A DNA stretch of 64,000 nucleotides from Okapia johnstoni (lineage: Eukaryota; Chordata; Mammalia; Artiodactyla; Giraffidae), in contig CM044321.1 in assembly GCA_024291935.2 (NCBI GenBank), positions 62,614,985 to 62,678,984 of the forward strand, written 5' to 3'. Both the position numbers and the translations under genes were made by a program. Of this stretch, positions 1 through 11,730 are shown one piece after another; the first letter of the stretch is position 1; each line of letters begins with the position of its first letter. A model generated the notes under the pieces. That model was not told the DNA's origin. It saw nothing but the letters and a program-made list of their open reading frames with translations, and did not search any database.

Positions 1-1206
1 CGTTTTCTAATAGGTCTCACCCCTTATAGCTTGAAGGAGATTCTTTTGCTTTTCTAAAAGATTTTTTTTTTAAGATGAGTTGAGAAGCATTATGTTCATA
101 ACGTGGAAAAGGAATGCATGGGTTTATTATATAGCTTATATCTTATACATAAAAACTTACAAAATCTAAAGTATGTACTGGATTTTAACATTCATTTACC
201 TTTAACTAAAAACTTAGAGGAAGCCTTTGATACTTGTGACAAAATGTAATGGCTCCTGGCAAAGTGTGCATTCTGCTTTTGACAATCTATTTATCATCAT
301 TTGTTTACCGCTTTAGTGTTCCACGCAATCCTGCTTAGGAACAGTCTTTTCTTTGTCTAGAGGTTGCTAACAAAAGTTGTGTACTTAATCTCCATTTGCT
401 CTTGTAAATAGCTCAAGTGCACAATCTTAATTCATTCACTTATGTAACAAAACAAAACTGATTATTATAGGGTAGGTAGTGGAAAAACAGAGAGCAGGAA
501 ACAGTCTTTACTGTTCCGGAGGTACTGTATTATCAAATCACTTCATGTAGATTTGGAGCTAGGGTGGGACCCAAGAAACTCAGTGAATAGCAGTGGAGAT
601 TTTAAATGCTCAGAAGATCTATTTGCTCAAAACTTGAGACTATAGCTGCAGGGAATGGCAATAAAACACCTATCTGAACCTGCCATTGCTAACAGGGAGG
701 AGGGTCAGGAAATTCTTTCAAGAGTAGGCAAAGGTTGAATTGATTCTTCAATTCAAGTGGAGCTAACCAAGTTGAGCAATTGTATTCTTATAGCCCTGGC
801 TGTTGAGCAAAAATGTACAATCCTGCAGTTGCCAATACATTTTTTTATGATATTTTCTGTTTTCTCAGGTCCACTTTCTATTTTATGTGCAGCCATTGTG
901 AGCATTCTTTTCCTTTGAGTTTTGTTTCAAAGTTGAGAAGATTCTAATGTTTCTGATCACTGGCAGAAAGAGAACAATTTCCAAATAAAATTTACCTTGA
1001 AAACAGAACTCCATTACATGAAAGTTGTTGACACTTGAAAGGCTCACACACTTAAAAGTCTCTCTAGGTTGTGTGAGTTTACAAACATATTGATTAGTTA
1101 CCCATGACTATAGACCTCACAGCCACTTCCTATTGTGCATATTCCTAGAATAATAGCACTGATTCACATGTAAGAGGGTTTTTTTTTTTTTTTATGAGGA
1201 AAGACT
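1..1206. other. Non-coding, apparently unique 5' intronic sequence
   Basis: I recognise no gene or repeat family here. Two things stand out: a T-run around 1181-1194, and the stretch 411-435, which reappears inside the SINE just downstream (see findings). By position relative to the TRPC4 coding exons this is intron or upstream DNA. Confidence 0.5.
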
Positions 1207-1215
1207 ATGCCCTAT

Positions 1216-1447
1216 ACAGGCTTCCCAGGTGGCTCAGTGATAAAGAATCTACCTGCCAATGCAGGAGACCTGGGTTCAGTCCTTGGGTCAAGAAGACCCC
1301 CTGGAGGAGGAAACGGCAACCCACTCTAGTATTCTTGCCTAGGAAATCCCATGGACAGAGGTGTCTGGAGGGCTCAAAAGTGCACAATCTTAATTCATGG
1401 GATCGCAAGAGTTGGACACAACTAAGCGACTGAGCTCACATACCCAC
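1216..1447 (+). mobile_element. Bov-tA SINE with a foreign insert
   Basis: The tRNA-derived head (CTTCCCAGGTGGCTCAG) is followed by the Bov-A body (CATGGACAGAGG) and the GTTGGACACAACTAAGCGAC tail. Flanking copies of ATGCCCTAT (1207-1215 and 1448-1456) look like the target-site duplication. Where the family normally reads GGCTACAGTCCATGGGG, this copy carries about 21 bases at 1378-1398 identical to 415-435. Confidence 0.9.
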
Positions 1448-1456
1448 ATGCCCTAT

Positions 1457-1948
1457 CCACCTTAAATTTACTAGCTCTTGTCAAATACATATTAAAATCT
1501 CAGTAATATTCTTTGATTAAACAAATATTTTGTTATTTTAACAAATGTTGATTTCATGATATTTTATGGTAAATATTAATTGCTTTTCATGCACCAGGAT
1601 ACTCATTAACATTTACATGTTGTGATTTGAGTTTGGGGGTATTTCTTCAACATTATTAACACAAGCAAGGGCTCTTCACTTCACTTTAGGGGATCTAGCA
1701 TAAGCTTGACATCTTTTATCCCACACAGTAATTTGTTAATAACCAATCTCCCTTGGACTGTGAACATTAAAAAAAAAAAAAAATGCAAAGGTGGGGAAGA
1801 AGAGGAGATGATCTAAATAATATTGGAAATCAACGCTTTGTCTAAATATTACAAGGCTGAGACACAAAGAGCTGTACACAATCACTGTGCTCTGGTTGGT
1901 AAATCTGTTTCTCACGGGGATGTGGTCTAGCAATTTGAGAACTCTATT
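1457..1948. other. Non-coding, no recognised content
   Basis: AT-rich DNA with an A-run near 1768-1783. No gene or identifiable repeat seen. Confidence 0.4.
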
Positions 1949-1957
1949 ATGTGTATA

Positions 1958-2180
1958 CTGCATGCGTGCTAAGTTGCTTCAGTCATGACCAATGCTTTGC
2001 GACCCTATTGACTGTAGCCCACTAGGCTCCTCTGTCCATGGGATTCTCCAGCCAAGAATGCTGGAGTGGGTTGCCATGCCCTCCTCCATGGGATCTTCCT
2101 CACCCAGGGACTGAACCTACGTCTCCTATGTCTCCTGCATTGCAAGTGGATTCTTTATCGCTGAGCCACTGGGGAGGCCC
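1958..2180 (-). mobile_element. Bov-tA SINE, antisense
   Basis: Reverse-strand Bov-tA with the typical CTCCTCTGTCCATGGGATTC body and a reversed tRNA-like head (GAGCCACTGGGGAGGCCC). It is flanked by ATGTGTATA at 1949-1957 and 2181-2189, a 9-bp target-site duplication. The tail CATGCGTGCTAAGTTGCTTC is present. Confidence 0.92.
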
Positions 2181-2199
2181 ATGTGTATAGTAAGGTCCA

Positions 2200-4200
2200 A
2201 AAGACTTCTCAACTTAAAAGTACAATCTACAAGTTGAGAATTATGTTGGTGGACAAAAATGAAGACTTAAGTCCAGAATGCAGCCTCTCAGGTAGCTCTG
2301 AGAGGTTTCTCGGAAGGCTAAGGGGGAAGCCAGGATATATAAGAGCTTTTGCAACAAAGACCAGATAGGAACCTCAAAAAATTTCTGTTAGTTAAGGAAA
2401 ACCAGATATCTCAAGTTACTGAAGTTAGTGCTTTTTTAACGTGTGGGAAGATACAAAAGTCTGGGCTCACTGACATTGTTCCTTTGATATGCACGCAGCT
2501 CTCTGGGGCCAGTATCTTGTGTTTTCCCATCCTGAGTTTCCGTGGGGCGCACCACTGGGGGTGGCTGTAGTGACTGGTGGCTGATAACTGCATCCTGTTT
2601 CTATCCTGAGTTCTCTCAGAGCTCACCTTCTGGTCAGCAGTAATGTGAAGGCTTGATACTGTAAACAACATCCTTTGTTTACTGATATGGCAAGTAACAT
2701 TTGTTTCACTCAGAGGTTAATATGCTATAAATATATGAACGCCAAACTTCTTATTGTCAGAAAAAGAAGAAGTTACAAGTAAGCAAGGGGAAATGCTAGA
2801 ATGAACATCAGTAATGCTACAGTAGCAGTAAGCACAACAAGCACCCAGATATTAATTTCTAAATATCACACTCCAGTAAAAAAAACTGGACTCCTTTGAA
2901 AAACGGTAACTTCAAGGACTGAGGCAAGGGGGATAGAAGATGAGCTTGGTGCATCTTATAGTGTTAGAAAGCAACAAGTGTCAGTCGCTCAGTTGTGTCT
3001 GAGACCCTATGGACAGTACCTCACTGAGCTCCTCTGTCCATGGAATTCTCCAGGCAAGAATATTGGAGTGGGTTGCCATTTCCTTCTCTAGGGGATCTTC
3101 CTGACTCAGTGATCGAACCCTGATCTCCTGCATTGCAGGCAGATTCTTTACCATGTGAGCTACCAGGGAAGCCCCAGAAAGCAACAAAGTGCTCAGTAAA
3201 TGAATAAAAAGTATATAAGCATCACAAAAGAACACCTGTGCCAACCTGAAAGACTCCCAATGGCCAAAGTTGAAACAGCTAGAACAGCAAAAGCAATTAT
3301 AGTATTATGTTATAATTCAACAATAAAATAAAGATCTCCAAATCCATAATGATATACATAAATAATTGAATAAATAAATAAGAGTTGAAAGGATATATTT
3401 CCCTTAAAGTAGGATTTCAAGTAATAACTATAGGAATGGGAGAAATAGAAAAACCACCCCTAGAGCACCATAGTAATTATTGCTTCAGGGAAGATCCACA
3501 GATGGATGCTAAGATAGGCAAACTTCGAGGAGAGAAAGGATGTTTACATAACCCCAAAGTATCTCCCCCAGATACGTATTAATTATTGTGGTGGTTTTAA
3601 CGTATGTCCAAAACCTCTTTAATAATCTTCCCTGCAGGGGAAGCTTAATTCTCCTCACCTTGAACATGAGTTTGGACATGTTGATTTGTTTCTACCAAGT
3701 AGGAGAGTGGAGAAGGCTGGCAGGCATGGCCTCATGGAGTGATCAAGTCACCACCATCAGTAATAAGCCATGCTGACATCATGGGATGATTCAATGAGAT
3801 GGTCGCTGTGGCATTCTTTCCCCAAAGCCATAACTTCAGACTAATCTTAACGAAAAGCAGGCAAGCCTAGACTGAGGAATAGTCTACAAAATACCTCCTC
3901 AGTGTTCTTCAAAAGTCAAGCTCATGAAAGACAAAAATTGAGAGACTGTCACAAACTGGGTTAAGGAGACATGATGAATAAATGCAATGTGGTATTCTGG
4001 GATGGATCCTAGAAGAGAATAAGAATATTACAAGTAAAATAAGATGGTGAATGTCTAATCAAGTCTGCAGTTCAGTTAATGGTATTTTTGATAAAAGACC
4101 ATGCTTATATAAGATATCAACATTAAGAGAAGTTAAGGGAATTCTCTGTACTCTCCTTGCAACTCTTCTGTAAATCTAAAATAATTTAAAAATAAAAAGT
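2200..4200 (+). mobile_element. Old L1-like 3' region, interrupted by younger SINE
   Basis: A long degenerate stretch ends in an adenine-rich tail (AATAAAAAGTTAAAGAAAC near 4190-4208). Its sequence resembles the 3' region of old mammalian L1 (L1ME/HAL1-like) elements as I remember them. A Bov-tA has inserted at 2978-3175. No intact reading frame. The family call and left boundary are uncertain and need RepeatMasker. Confidence 0.4.
2978..3175 (-). mobile_element. Bov-tA SINE, antisense
   Basis: Reverse Bov-tA (GTCAGTCGCTCAGTTGTGTC to GAGCTACCAGGGAAGCCCC). A perfect 12-bp target-site duplication AGAAAGCAACAA lies at 2966-2977 and 3176-3187, so the boundaries are firm. Confidence 0.95.
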
Positions 4201-4361
4201 TAAAGAAACTAGTAGAAGCATTTTATATCTATTTGCTAGCATAGTTTAAGCATTCCACACATTTTAAAAATGAATTACTGAATCTATTTGACAATATCTT
4301 CCTTGGTTTTTATGTGATTCCAGAACTTCTATTGAGCCATGAGTCCTCTAAGTACATGTGG

Positions 4362-4580
4362 CAAAGTGAAAAAAAGTGAAAGTGTTACTCAGTCGTGTCT
4401 GACTCTTTGCGACCCCATGGCGTTTAGTCTGCCAGGCTCCTCTGTCCATGGAATGCTCTAGACAAGAATACTGGAGTGGGTTGCCATTCCTTTCTCCAAG
4501 GGATCTTCCTGATCCAGTGATTGAACCCAGGTCTCCTGCAATGCACACAGATTCTTTACTGTCTGGGCCACCAGGGCTGT
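4362..4580 (-). mobile_element. Bov-tA SINE, antisense
   Basis: Reverse Bov-tA starting with an AAAGTGAAAGTG tail and ending in GGGCCACCAGGGC. The possible duplication is short (ATGTGG at 4356-4361 and 4581-4586), so the ends may be off by several bases. Confidence 0.88.
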
Positions 4581-4619
4581 ATGTGGACTTTTTATAATTC
4601 CATCCTTTTGTGGCTTCCA

Positions 4620-4862
4620 TCTTCCTAATATGACCCATATTTTCCCTACCTGACACATCCTTCCTTCTTCAAAATGCAGTTCAAATATTACCTTTCTGTG
4701 AAGTTTCCCAAATATCTATAAATCTTTCTAAATATATTTTCACACTTATGAGATCATACCTGATACATTAGTTTTCTATCTAAAAATGCAAGTTTTCTCA
4801 AAGGAAGAGCCATATTGTTGTATTTTTAAATTCTTAATTTAACACCCAAAGACAGTAAAGGT
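4620..4862 (+). repeat. L2-like LINE fragment
   Basis: The pattern CAGTTCAAATATTACCTTTCTGTGAAG, split here as CAGTTCAAATATTACC followed by CTGTGAAGTTTCCC, matches the well-known L2 3' end (CAAATGTCACCTCC...GAGGCCTTCCC). It is diverged and the right end is unclear. Confidence 0.5.
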
Positions 4863-6734
4863 TTGATAAAGTTTCCATGGATGAAAAAATGAAAGGACAA
4901 TTATGATTGTTCTGAGTATCTGACTTGTTTATTATATCCCATTATAAGTTATTAGAGTGAAATATTCGTGTTTATCCTTTATTTAAAAAAATGCTTTTTG
5001 TTTTCGTACCTCACAAGAACCCATAACAAGTTTCATTTTATATATAAGTAATCACTTACAGTCCAGTTTAAAGAGGTCATTTACCACTGCACAGTTATGG
5101 TTTCCAGTTGTCTTTCCAACAGAGTGGAATGAAGGGTGATCATCTACCATGATCTTTTCATTCACTGTGGCTATTTGGTGAGGAATTTTAAACTATATTT
5201 TAAGGCTAGCTTACCTTGTTCCTTTACTAGAGGAGTGATATGCTCATTTTTAAAATATTTGCCAATATGGAGCTGTGTTCCTCATCCTAGAAAAACAATT
5301 TTAGAACAATTTTTATGTTATGTAACAATAAAATGCGTTGCCACACTTAGGGCATCTTGTCTTATTTATGGTATAAATGAGATGCAGACTGACTTCATTC
5401 TTAGACAAATATTCTTCCAATTATTTCTTGTCAAAAGAGAGGTGATGAAATACTTGATTAGTTGAAGTATTGTAGATTCACTTATTATACATATGATATA
5501 TTAGTATTTATTGTTCTATTAATGAATTTAAAATATCAAAAATTTTTATTTTCTTTAAAAAGATAGTGACTGAACAAAACAATATATTAACATTAAGAGA
5601 AGTTAAGGGAATTCTCTGTACTCTGCAACTCTCTTTTTTAGCTTAGAAAAATCCAGCCATTAAATGGAAGGGAAACACTCTTATTGTTGAATATTTTACT
5701 TGAAATATAGACTTATGAAATTCATGGGAATTTACATCACAAAGTCCGGAGTATCAATGTTGGATGATAATTTGTGTTGTATCATCATTTTTATGATTTA
5801 TATTGGCTCATATTATAGTAACTATTTTTATTTAGTGTCCTGTTTACTGTTTTATTCATATACTAAATAATTAGTTAAAATGCATTTCTTTACAAATACA
5901 TGCATTTTATCTTGATAGCTCTTAAATCTATCCACCCACTGTAATGTTGCATCTTGGAGACTACTTCTAATATCAGTTATTCATCCACATTTCCATTATT
6001 TTTATGATATAGTTATACTTCCCCAATCTTATAAAACTGAAGCTGACAGATAAATATTAAATGCTTTGGATGGTAGTAGATTATTAAAACCCAGTCCTCT
6101 CATAAACTTTGAACTTAGTTAATCAATGTCTCTTATAGTCTGGAGGTTAATTTTATAAAGTTAATTTAAATAGTTCTTGCATAAAAAAACTATATAGTGG
6201 CTATTACATTCTGTATACATGTATCATGGAATATGTGTGCTAATTTACATGTGTCTTAAATTTATAGAAATTTAAGCTCAATTTTAACATATATTGACAA
6301 ATTATTTTCATGAGTTTATATCCAGAAATTTTGCCAGTTAGAAATTCAAGGAAACTAAAGATGATCACCATCCAATGAATATCTGTGTATCAGCCACTTT
6401 TGTACATTGAACCGCATTTGCGTAGTGACAACCCAGCATGTGGGCATCATCATCTACCAGACAGAGTCTCCAAGGAGAGGAAATAACTACCCTGGGGGTA
6501 AGTGGCAGGAGACTACAAAACCCAATTGTTAGGCTCCTAAGCCAATACACCTTCTATTGTCAGTTTAGAAGCAGGAGTACTAAGGCTCTAGTGTTTTATT
6601 CTTATAAGAAATGTAAAATCACCTGTGGTCTCTCAGACCAAAACTTTCTGGGTTGTGAAATTTAGTTACCGTATTACAGTGTACAGTATGGTCAAGGCTG
6701 AAACTGAATAGGCATTTATTGTGTATCTTCTAGA
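4863..6734. other. AT-rich non-coding stretch with a short local duplication
   Basis: No gene or clear repeat family. Positions 5584-5632 repeat 4114-4166 with one mismatch and one 4-base gap, including 36 identical bases (see findings). The rest is unassigned. Confidence 0.45.
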
Positions 6735-6850
6735 ATTCAAGCACCATTCAAACTTCATATATTTTATCTTGACTTTTTAACACAGGATTCTGAGAGTCAG
6801 TGCTATCTTGATTTTGCACATGAGAAAACATAACTCCGAGGTAGGTTATT
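6735..6850 (-). repeat. MIR-like SINE fragment
   Basis: CATATATTTTATCTTGAC...TTGCACATGAGAAAACATAACTCCGAGG follows the reversed MIR core (TTATCTCATTTAATCC...CAGATGAGGAAACTGAGGC). It is diverged and partial. Confidence 0.4.
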
Positions 6851-7097
6851 ACGTGTAGACCCCACACTGGTTGAAGGCATAGTACTGGGGTACAAACTAG
6901 CTGTTGCTGAGTACAAATCTTATGTTTTTAAAAGTGCAAACTATAGACACTCAAAAGGAGTTCTAAAATTTGACAAAAGAAGAGGCAGCTGAAAGTGCAG
7001 GGTATTAGGGTTCCCCAGAGAAACAGAATCAATAGGAGATACAGAGATGGATAGATAGATGATAGATGATCGGCAGTTGCTTTGGTGGCTCAATGGT

Positions 7098-7113
7098 AAA
7101 GAATCCGCTTGCC
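7098..7113 (+). repeat. L1 target-site duplication, left copy
   Basis: AAAGAATCCGCTTGCC, matched at 8723-8738 by AAAGAATCCGCCTGCC (one difference). It is internal Bov-tA sequence duplicated when the L1 inserted. Confidence 0.9.
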
Positions 7114-8725
7114 CAGTCTTGAGAAAGAAGAATAGAACTGGAGGAATCAACCTGCCTGACTTCAGGCTATACTACAAAGCCACAGTCATCAAGACAGTAT
7201 GGTACTGACACAAGGACAGAAATATATATCAATGGAACAAAATAGAAAGCCCAGAGATAAATCCATGCACCTATGGACACTTTATCTTTGACAAAGGAGG
7301 CAAGACTATACAATGGAGAAAAGACAATCTCTTTAACAAGTGGTGCTGGGAAAACTGGTCAACCACTTGTAAGAGAATGAAACTAGAACACTTTCTAACA
7401 CCATACACAAAAATAAACTCAAAATGGATTAAAGATCTAAATGTAAGACCAGAAACTATAAAACTCCTAGAGGAAAACATAGGCAAAACACTCTCCAACA
7501 TAAATCACAGCAGGATCCTCCATGACCCACCTCCCAGAATATTGGAAATAAAAGCAAAAATAAACAAATGGGACCTAATTAAAATTAAGAGCTTTTGCAC
7601 AACAAATGAAACTATAAGCAAGGTGAAAAAACAGCCTTCAGAATGGGAGAAAATAATAGCAAACGAAGCAACAGACAAACAATTAATCTCAAAAATATAC
7701 AAGCAACTCCTGCAGCTGAATTCCAGAAAAATAAACGACCCAATCAACAAATGGGCCAAAGAACTAAACAGACACTTCTCCAAAGAAGATATACAGATGG
7801 CTAACAAACACATGAAAAGATGCTCAACATCACTCATTATTAGAGAAATGCAAATCAAAACCACAATGAGGTACCATTTCACGCCAGTCAGAATGGCTGC
7901 TATCCAAAAGTCTACAAGCAATAAATGCTGTAGAGGGTGTGGAGAAAAGGGAACCCTCTTACACTGTTGGTGGGAATGCAGACTAGTACAGCCACTATGG
8001 AGAACAGTGTGGAGATTCCTTAAAAAACTGGGAATAGAATTGCCATACGACCCAGCAATCCCACTGCTGGGCATACACACCGAGGAAACCAGAATTGAAA
8101 GAGACACGTGTACCCCAATGTTCATTGCAGCACTGTTTATAATAGCCAGGACATGGAAGCAACCTAGATGTCCATCAGCAGACAATGGATAAGGAAGCTG
8201 TGGTACATATACACAATGGAATATTACTCAGCCATTAAAAAGAATACATTTGAATCATTTCTATTGAGATGGATGAAACTGGAGCCCATTATATAGAGCG
8301 AAGTAAGCCAGAAAGAAAAACACCAGTACAGTATACTAATGCATATATATGGAATTTGAAAGATGGTAATGAGATGGGACTGTCTATATGCGAGACAGAA
8401 TAAGAGACACAGATGCATAGAACAGTCTTATGGACTCTGAGGGAGAAGGTGAGGGTGGGATGTTCTGAGAGAATAGCATTGAAACATGTATATTAACATA
8501 TGTGAAACAGAACACCATTCCAGGTTTGATGCATGAGACAAATGTTCAGGGCTGGGGCAATGGGATGACCCAGAGGAATGGGATGGGGAGAGAGGTGGGA
8601 GGAGGATTCAGGATGGGGAACACATGTAAACCCATGGCTGATTCATGTAAATGTATGGCAAAAACCACTACAATATTGTAAAGTAATTAGTCCCCAACTA
8701 AAATAAATAAATTAAAAAAAAAAAA
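7114..8725 (+). mobile_element. 5'-truncated L1 (bovine type)
   Basis: This holds the last part of L1 ORF2, the 3' UTR and a poly(A) run ending at 8725. The 5' end is truncated at 7114. The target-site copy starts with AAA, consistent with cleavage at a TTTT/A-type site. It is a recent insertion relative to the SINE it interrupts and shares the TRPC4 strand. Broken reading frame: non-autonomous. Confidence 0.93.
7131..8302 (+). pseudogene. L1 ORF2 C-terminal fragment, frameshifted
   Basis: A reading frame open from 7377 to 8192 encodes the C-terminal part of the L1 ORF2 reverse transcriptase/endonuclease protein. It includes the cysteine-rich segment at about 7930-7980 (residues [16 protein letters not shown]) and the following [10 protein letters not shown] motif. 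The usual GCAGACGAATGG reads GCAGACAATGG near 8178-8188, a 1-base deletion that shifts the frame to an early stop at 8192. In the family frame, a TAG follows near 8296 (ATTATATAG in place of ATTATACAG). The endonuclease and catalytic RT parts are missing. A relic, not a functional gene. Confidence 0.85.
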
Positions 8726-9345
8726 GAATCCGCCTGCCAATGCAGGAGACACAGGTGATGCAGGTTCGATCCCTGGATCAGGAAGACCCCCTGGAGAAGG
8801 AAACTGCAACCCACTCCAGTATTCTTGCCTTGAAAATCCCATGGACAGAGGAGCCTGGAGGGCTACAGTCCATGGGGTCACAAAGAGTTGGACACGACCG
8901 AGCGTGCCTAAATAGATAGTTACATGCATACATAGATTGAAATAATATTTATCATAAAGAATTGACTCACACAATTATGGAGGATGAGAAGTACCACAAT
9001 CTGTCATCTGTCAACCAGAGAACTAAGGCAGCTTGTGGCATAAATTCCAGTCTCAGTCTGAAGGCCTAAGAACCAGGAAAACAGTCCCAGTCCAATATCA
9101 GGAGACCAATGTCTCAACTCAGCAGTCAGGCAGAAAGAGAATTCAGTACTCCTCTACCTTTTTGTTCTCTATTCAGGTTCTCAAAGACTGGATACAGCCC
9201 ACCCACATTAGGGATGGTAATCTGCTTCACGGGGTCCATTATTTCAAATGCTAATCTATTCTGGAAACACCCCATAGACATACCTAGAAAAGTTTAACCA
9301 TATATTTGGGCATCACAGCCAAGCTGACAAATAAAATTAACCATC

Positions 9346-11564
9346 ATATACAGAAATTTTTCAAAAATTATCAACTAGAAAAATCAGATTATTTTTGCAG
9401 AAATTTAGCAAAGATCAAGTTAAACTCTATGCTATTGCTAAATCCCCCCAATATAGCATTGATTAAGTACTGATAATGAAAGTTATCTCCTGTTAAGATG
9501 GTCTTTGCTATAGTCATCCGTTATATAACATTTAAAGAGAAGATCTAAAATAATTATTGACTAAAATATATTTCTAGTATATCTAACCTGCATTAAAATT
9601 TATACAAAAAAGTCATAGAATTTGAATAATAATGATTATTTTACTTCCAAATAATGTTGGTTTCATTGGCAGAAGGCTATAATTACAATGTGTCAAACAT
9701 CTGGTTTAAGAAATAAATGTTTATATGTATTCCAATTTCTCATACTCTGTAGACAAAATATTTGATAATTTTTTTTTTTTTTTTTTAGTTTTTCATCTAA
9801 ATAGTCCACTAATGCATACAAAGCACCTATGAGGTTTTTAATATCATGGCACTGGGGGATTGCAATTTTGAATGGTAAACTGACAACTAAAATATCAACC
9901 TCCAGCTTTACTTTCATGATAATTTTAATAAACCAGCAGATGTTTACAAAACTAATAAACTGTTTTACCTGAGGTGGTGTGGGATCATATCTGTTAAAAT
10001 TAGAGTAGATGTTGGTAGTTTAATTCCTCAATTTCCTTAAGGCAGCTGGGTCCCCAGGAAGCAGAGAAAATTAGCAAAGATCTAAGAGCTGTTTGTAATG
10101 GAGCCAGTCAGAATGGAGAATTCTATGAAATAAACCATAGCTCTTTCTCATTTCTTAAATCAATTCCTTAAATTAGTTTAGGCCAACTCTTAGAATAACA
10201 AGAGAACATCGACTTAAAGAGAATTAGCTTCATTTAGTTAAAGTTTAAATGAAGACTTGATGGAAAATAAACTATTCCACTTACATAAATAATCCTATCA
10301 TATCTGTTAAATTTCCAAAGACATAGAGCTCAGTGAATTTGAAAGAAAATACTAATATGCCTGCTGATAAAAGCTGTTTTAAATATGGTTTTAAATCATT
10401 CAATGCCAATATACTAAGAAGATAAACTTCTAGGATGAGTATTTAAACATCATGATTTAGCTTTATATTGTTAAAAATAACGATCACAGTGTCATAGGGC
10501 AAATGACAGTACAGAATAACAGAATTCTCTGGAAGGCAAATCTATCATACATTTGGACAATAACCAAATAACCTGTGAAAAGTTGCTTTGCCAAATAAAT
10601 GTCATCTTTTAAGTTGCTATGGTAATTACTATACTTGTTAGAGGTATTTAGGAGATGCTGAATTCCTTGTGCATAATGAACTTTTATGAAGAGTATTCTA
10701 AGCAGTCTGGTTTTAAAAAAACTAATTTGTTTTTACTCTGCATAATTGATGTTTGAGTTCAGCGTAGAAATAAACTCACTTGGTAAATTGAAAGGACATG
10801 AAAAGATTGAGTGAAAGATTTTAAAGTTCAAGACAAAAGAAAGAGATTGCCTTTTATAATATTTATGCCTTCTGCTTTTCTGTTAACTGTATAGTGCTTT
10901 TAGGATGTTATTCAATCTGAATTACCATCCAGAAACAGCAAAGAAAATGAGCATTGCCTTGCAGCACAATTCTACTGAGCTTTAACCTTCTGGGCTTAAT
11001 TTAACATTGGGAGTGAAACTCACACTTAATTATTTACTAATTGCTACATCTCACAGGAGCAAAGGACTAAATTATGTTCTCTTTTCCTAGCTGCGTTCAT
11101 AGCGAATTGACCCAGATTATTTGAGATGCTGTGACTGGCAAGTGGGGAGGGGGAGATGAGGGGCCTCTGACTCGCCGTGGGTCTTTTTAGAAGTTATTTA
11201 CAGCCTGAAAATATTCTCCAAAGAGAAGAGCCAGTAGGAGAATGACAAATAAAGTTCCATTACATTGAGTACAGGTTGATATGGCAGCCAAGAGTCAGTC
11301 TGCCTAAGATCCGAGGGACTGATGTTTAGGCGGGGTCCGGCAGTGTTGTTGAAGAGTCAGAAGGATTCTCTGAGAGCCAGTGATGAGGAATCTGAGGTTC
11401 AGAATTAGGAGACCAACCACAGGTAGGGCAATCGCTGGAAAATTAGACAACCTGATAAAAGCCAGTCACTGGGAAACATAATGGCCATTCATTAACAGAG
11501 AGAATAGCAAAATGTGTAATAGGGGATAAAGAAAATTGGACTCAGTGTGGGGAACACACTTATA
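9346..11564. other. Repeat-poor unique block, possible conserved regulatory DNA
   Basis: Apart from a T-run at 9768-9786, I recognise no transposable element here, unlike neighbouring DNA. Within 11090-11345 seven CpG dinucleotides are kept in an AT-rich setting (for example CTCGCCGTGG and GGCGGGGTCCGG). No splice-flanked reading frame seen. A distal element or 5' non-coding exon is possible but unproven. Confidence 0.4.
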
Positions 11565-11730
11565 AAACCCTTGTGACCTTGTCAAGTTAGTTATCACTAA
11601 CCATCCTATGGGTCACTAATAATAGTGCTTGCCCCAAGGGGGTTTCCTGAGGATTGAGTTCATACAAGTAAAATTTAGGACAGTGCCTAGCATATATTTA
11701 GTGTTCTGTAAGTGTTGTTTTTGTTGTTAC
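11565..11730 (+). repeat. MIR SINE fragment
   Basis: TGTGACCTTGTCAAGTTAG, AGTGCTTGCCCC, TGAGGATTGAG and CAGTGCCTAGCATA follow the MIR core and 3' half in order. Confidence 0.6.

Larger units (their letters stand above)
7073..8911 (+). mobile_element. Bov-tA SINE split in two by an L1
   Basis: The head is at 7073-7113 (GGTGGCTCAATGGTAAAG) and the body at about 8739-8911 (TGCAGGAGACACAGGTG through ACACGACCGAGCG). The SINE continues in register after the L1 once one copy of the 16-base duplication is removed. Its first bases (CAGTTGCTTTGG) depart from the usual GCTTCCCTGG. Confidence 0.88.
7008..9345 (+). repeat. Old interspersed repeat split by nested insertions
   Basis: 7008-7070 (GGGTTCCCCAGAGAAACAG...) and 8920-9345 (GAATTGACTCACACAATTATGG through CAAATAAAATTAACCATCAT) read as the two halves of one old mammalian repeat. 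A Bov-tA, itself split by an L1, now separates them. I suspect an old L1-type 3' end but cannot name the family. A GATA-rich stretch at 7049-7069 blurs the Bov-tA target site. Confidence 0.6.

Noticed and set aside
1194..1433. 79-codon frame through the first Bov-tA
   Set aside because: Bov-tA copies throughout the window give the same kind of frame on both strands (for example 12390-12596, 41130-40873 region); they are repeat artefacts.
7505..8185. 226-codon minus-strand open frame
   Set aside because: It is the antisense of the L1 ORF2 fragment on the + strand. Hydrophobic composition comes from reversing A-rich codons; no independent support.
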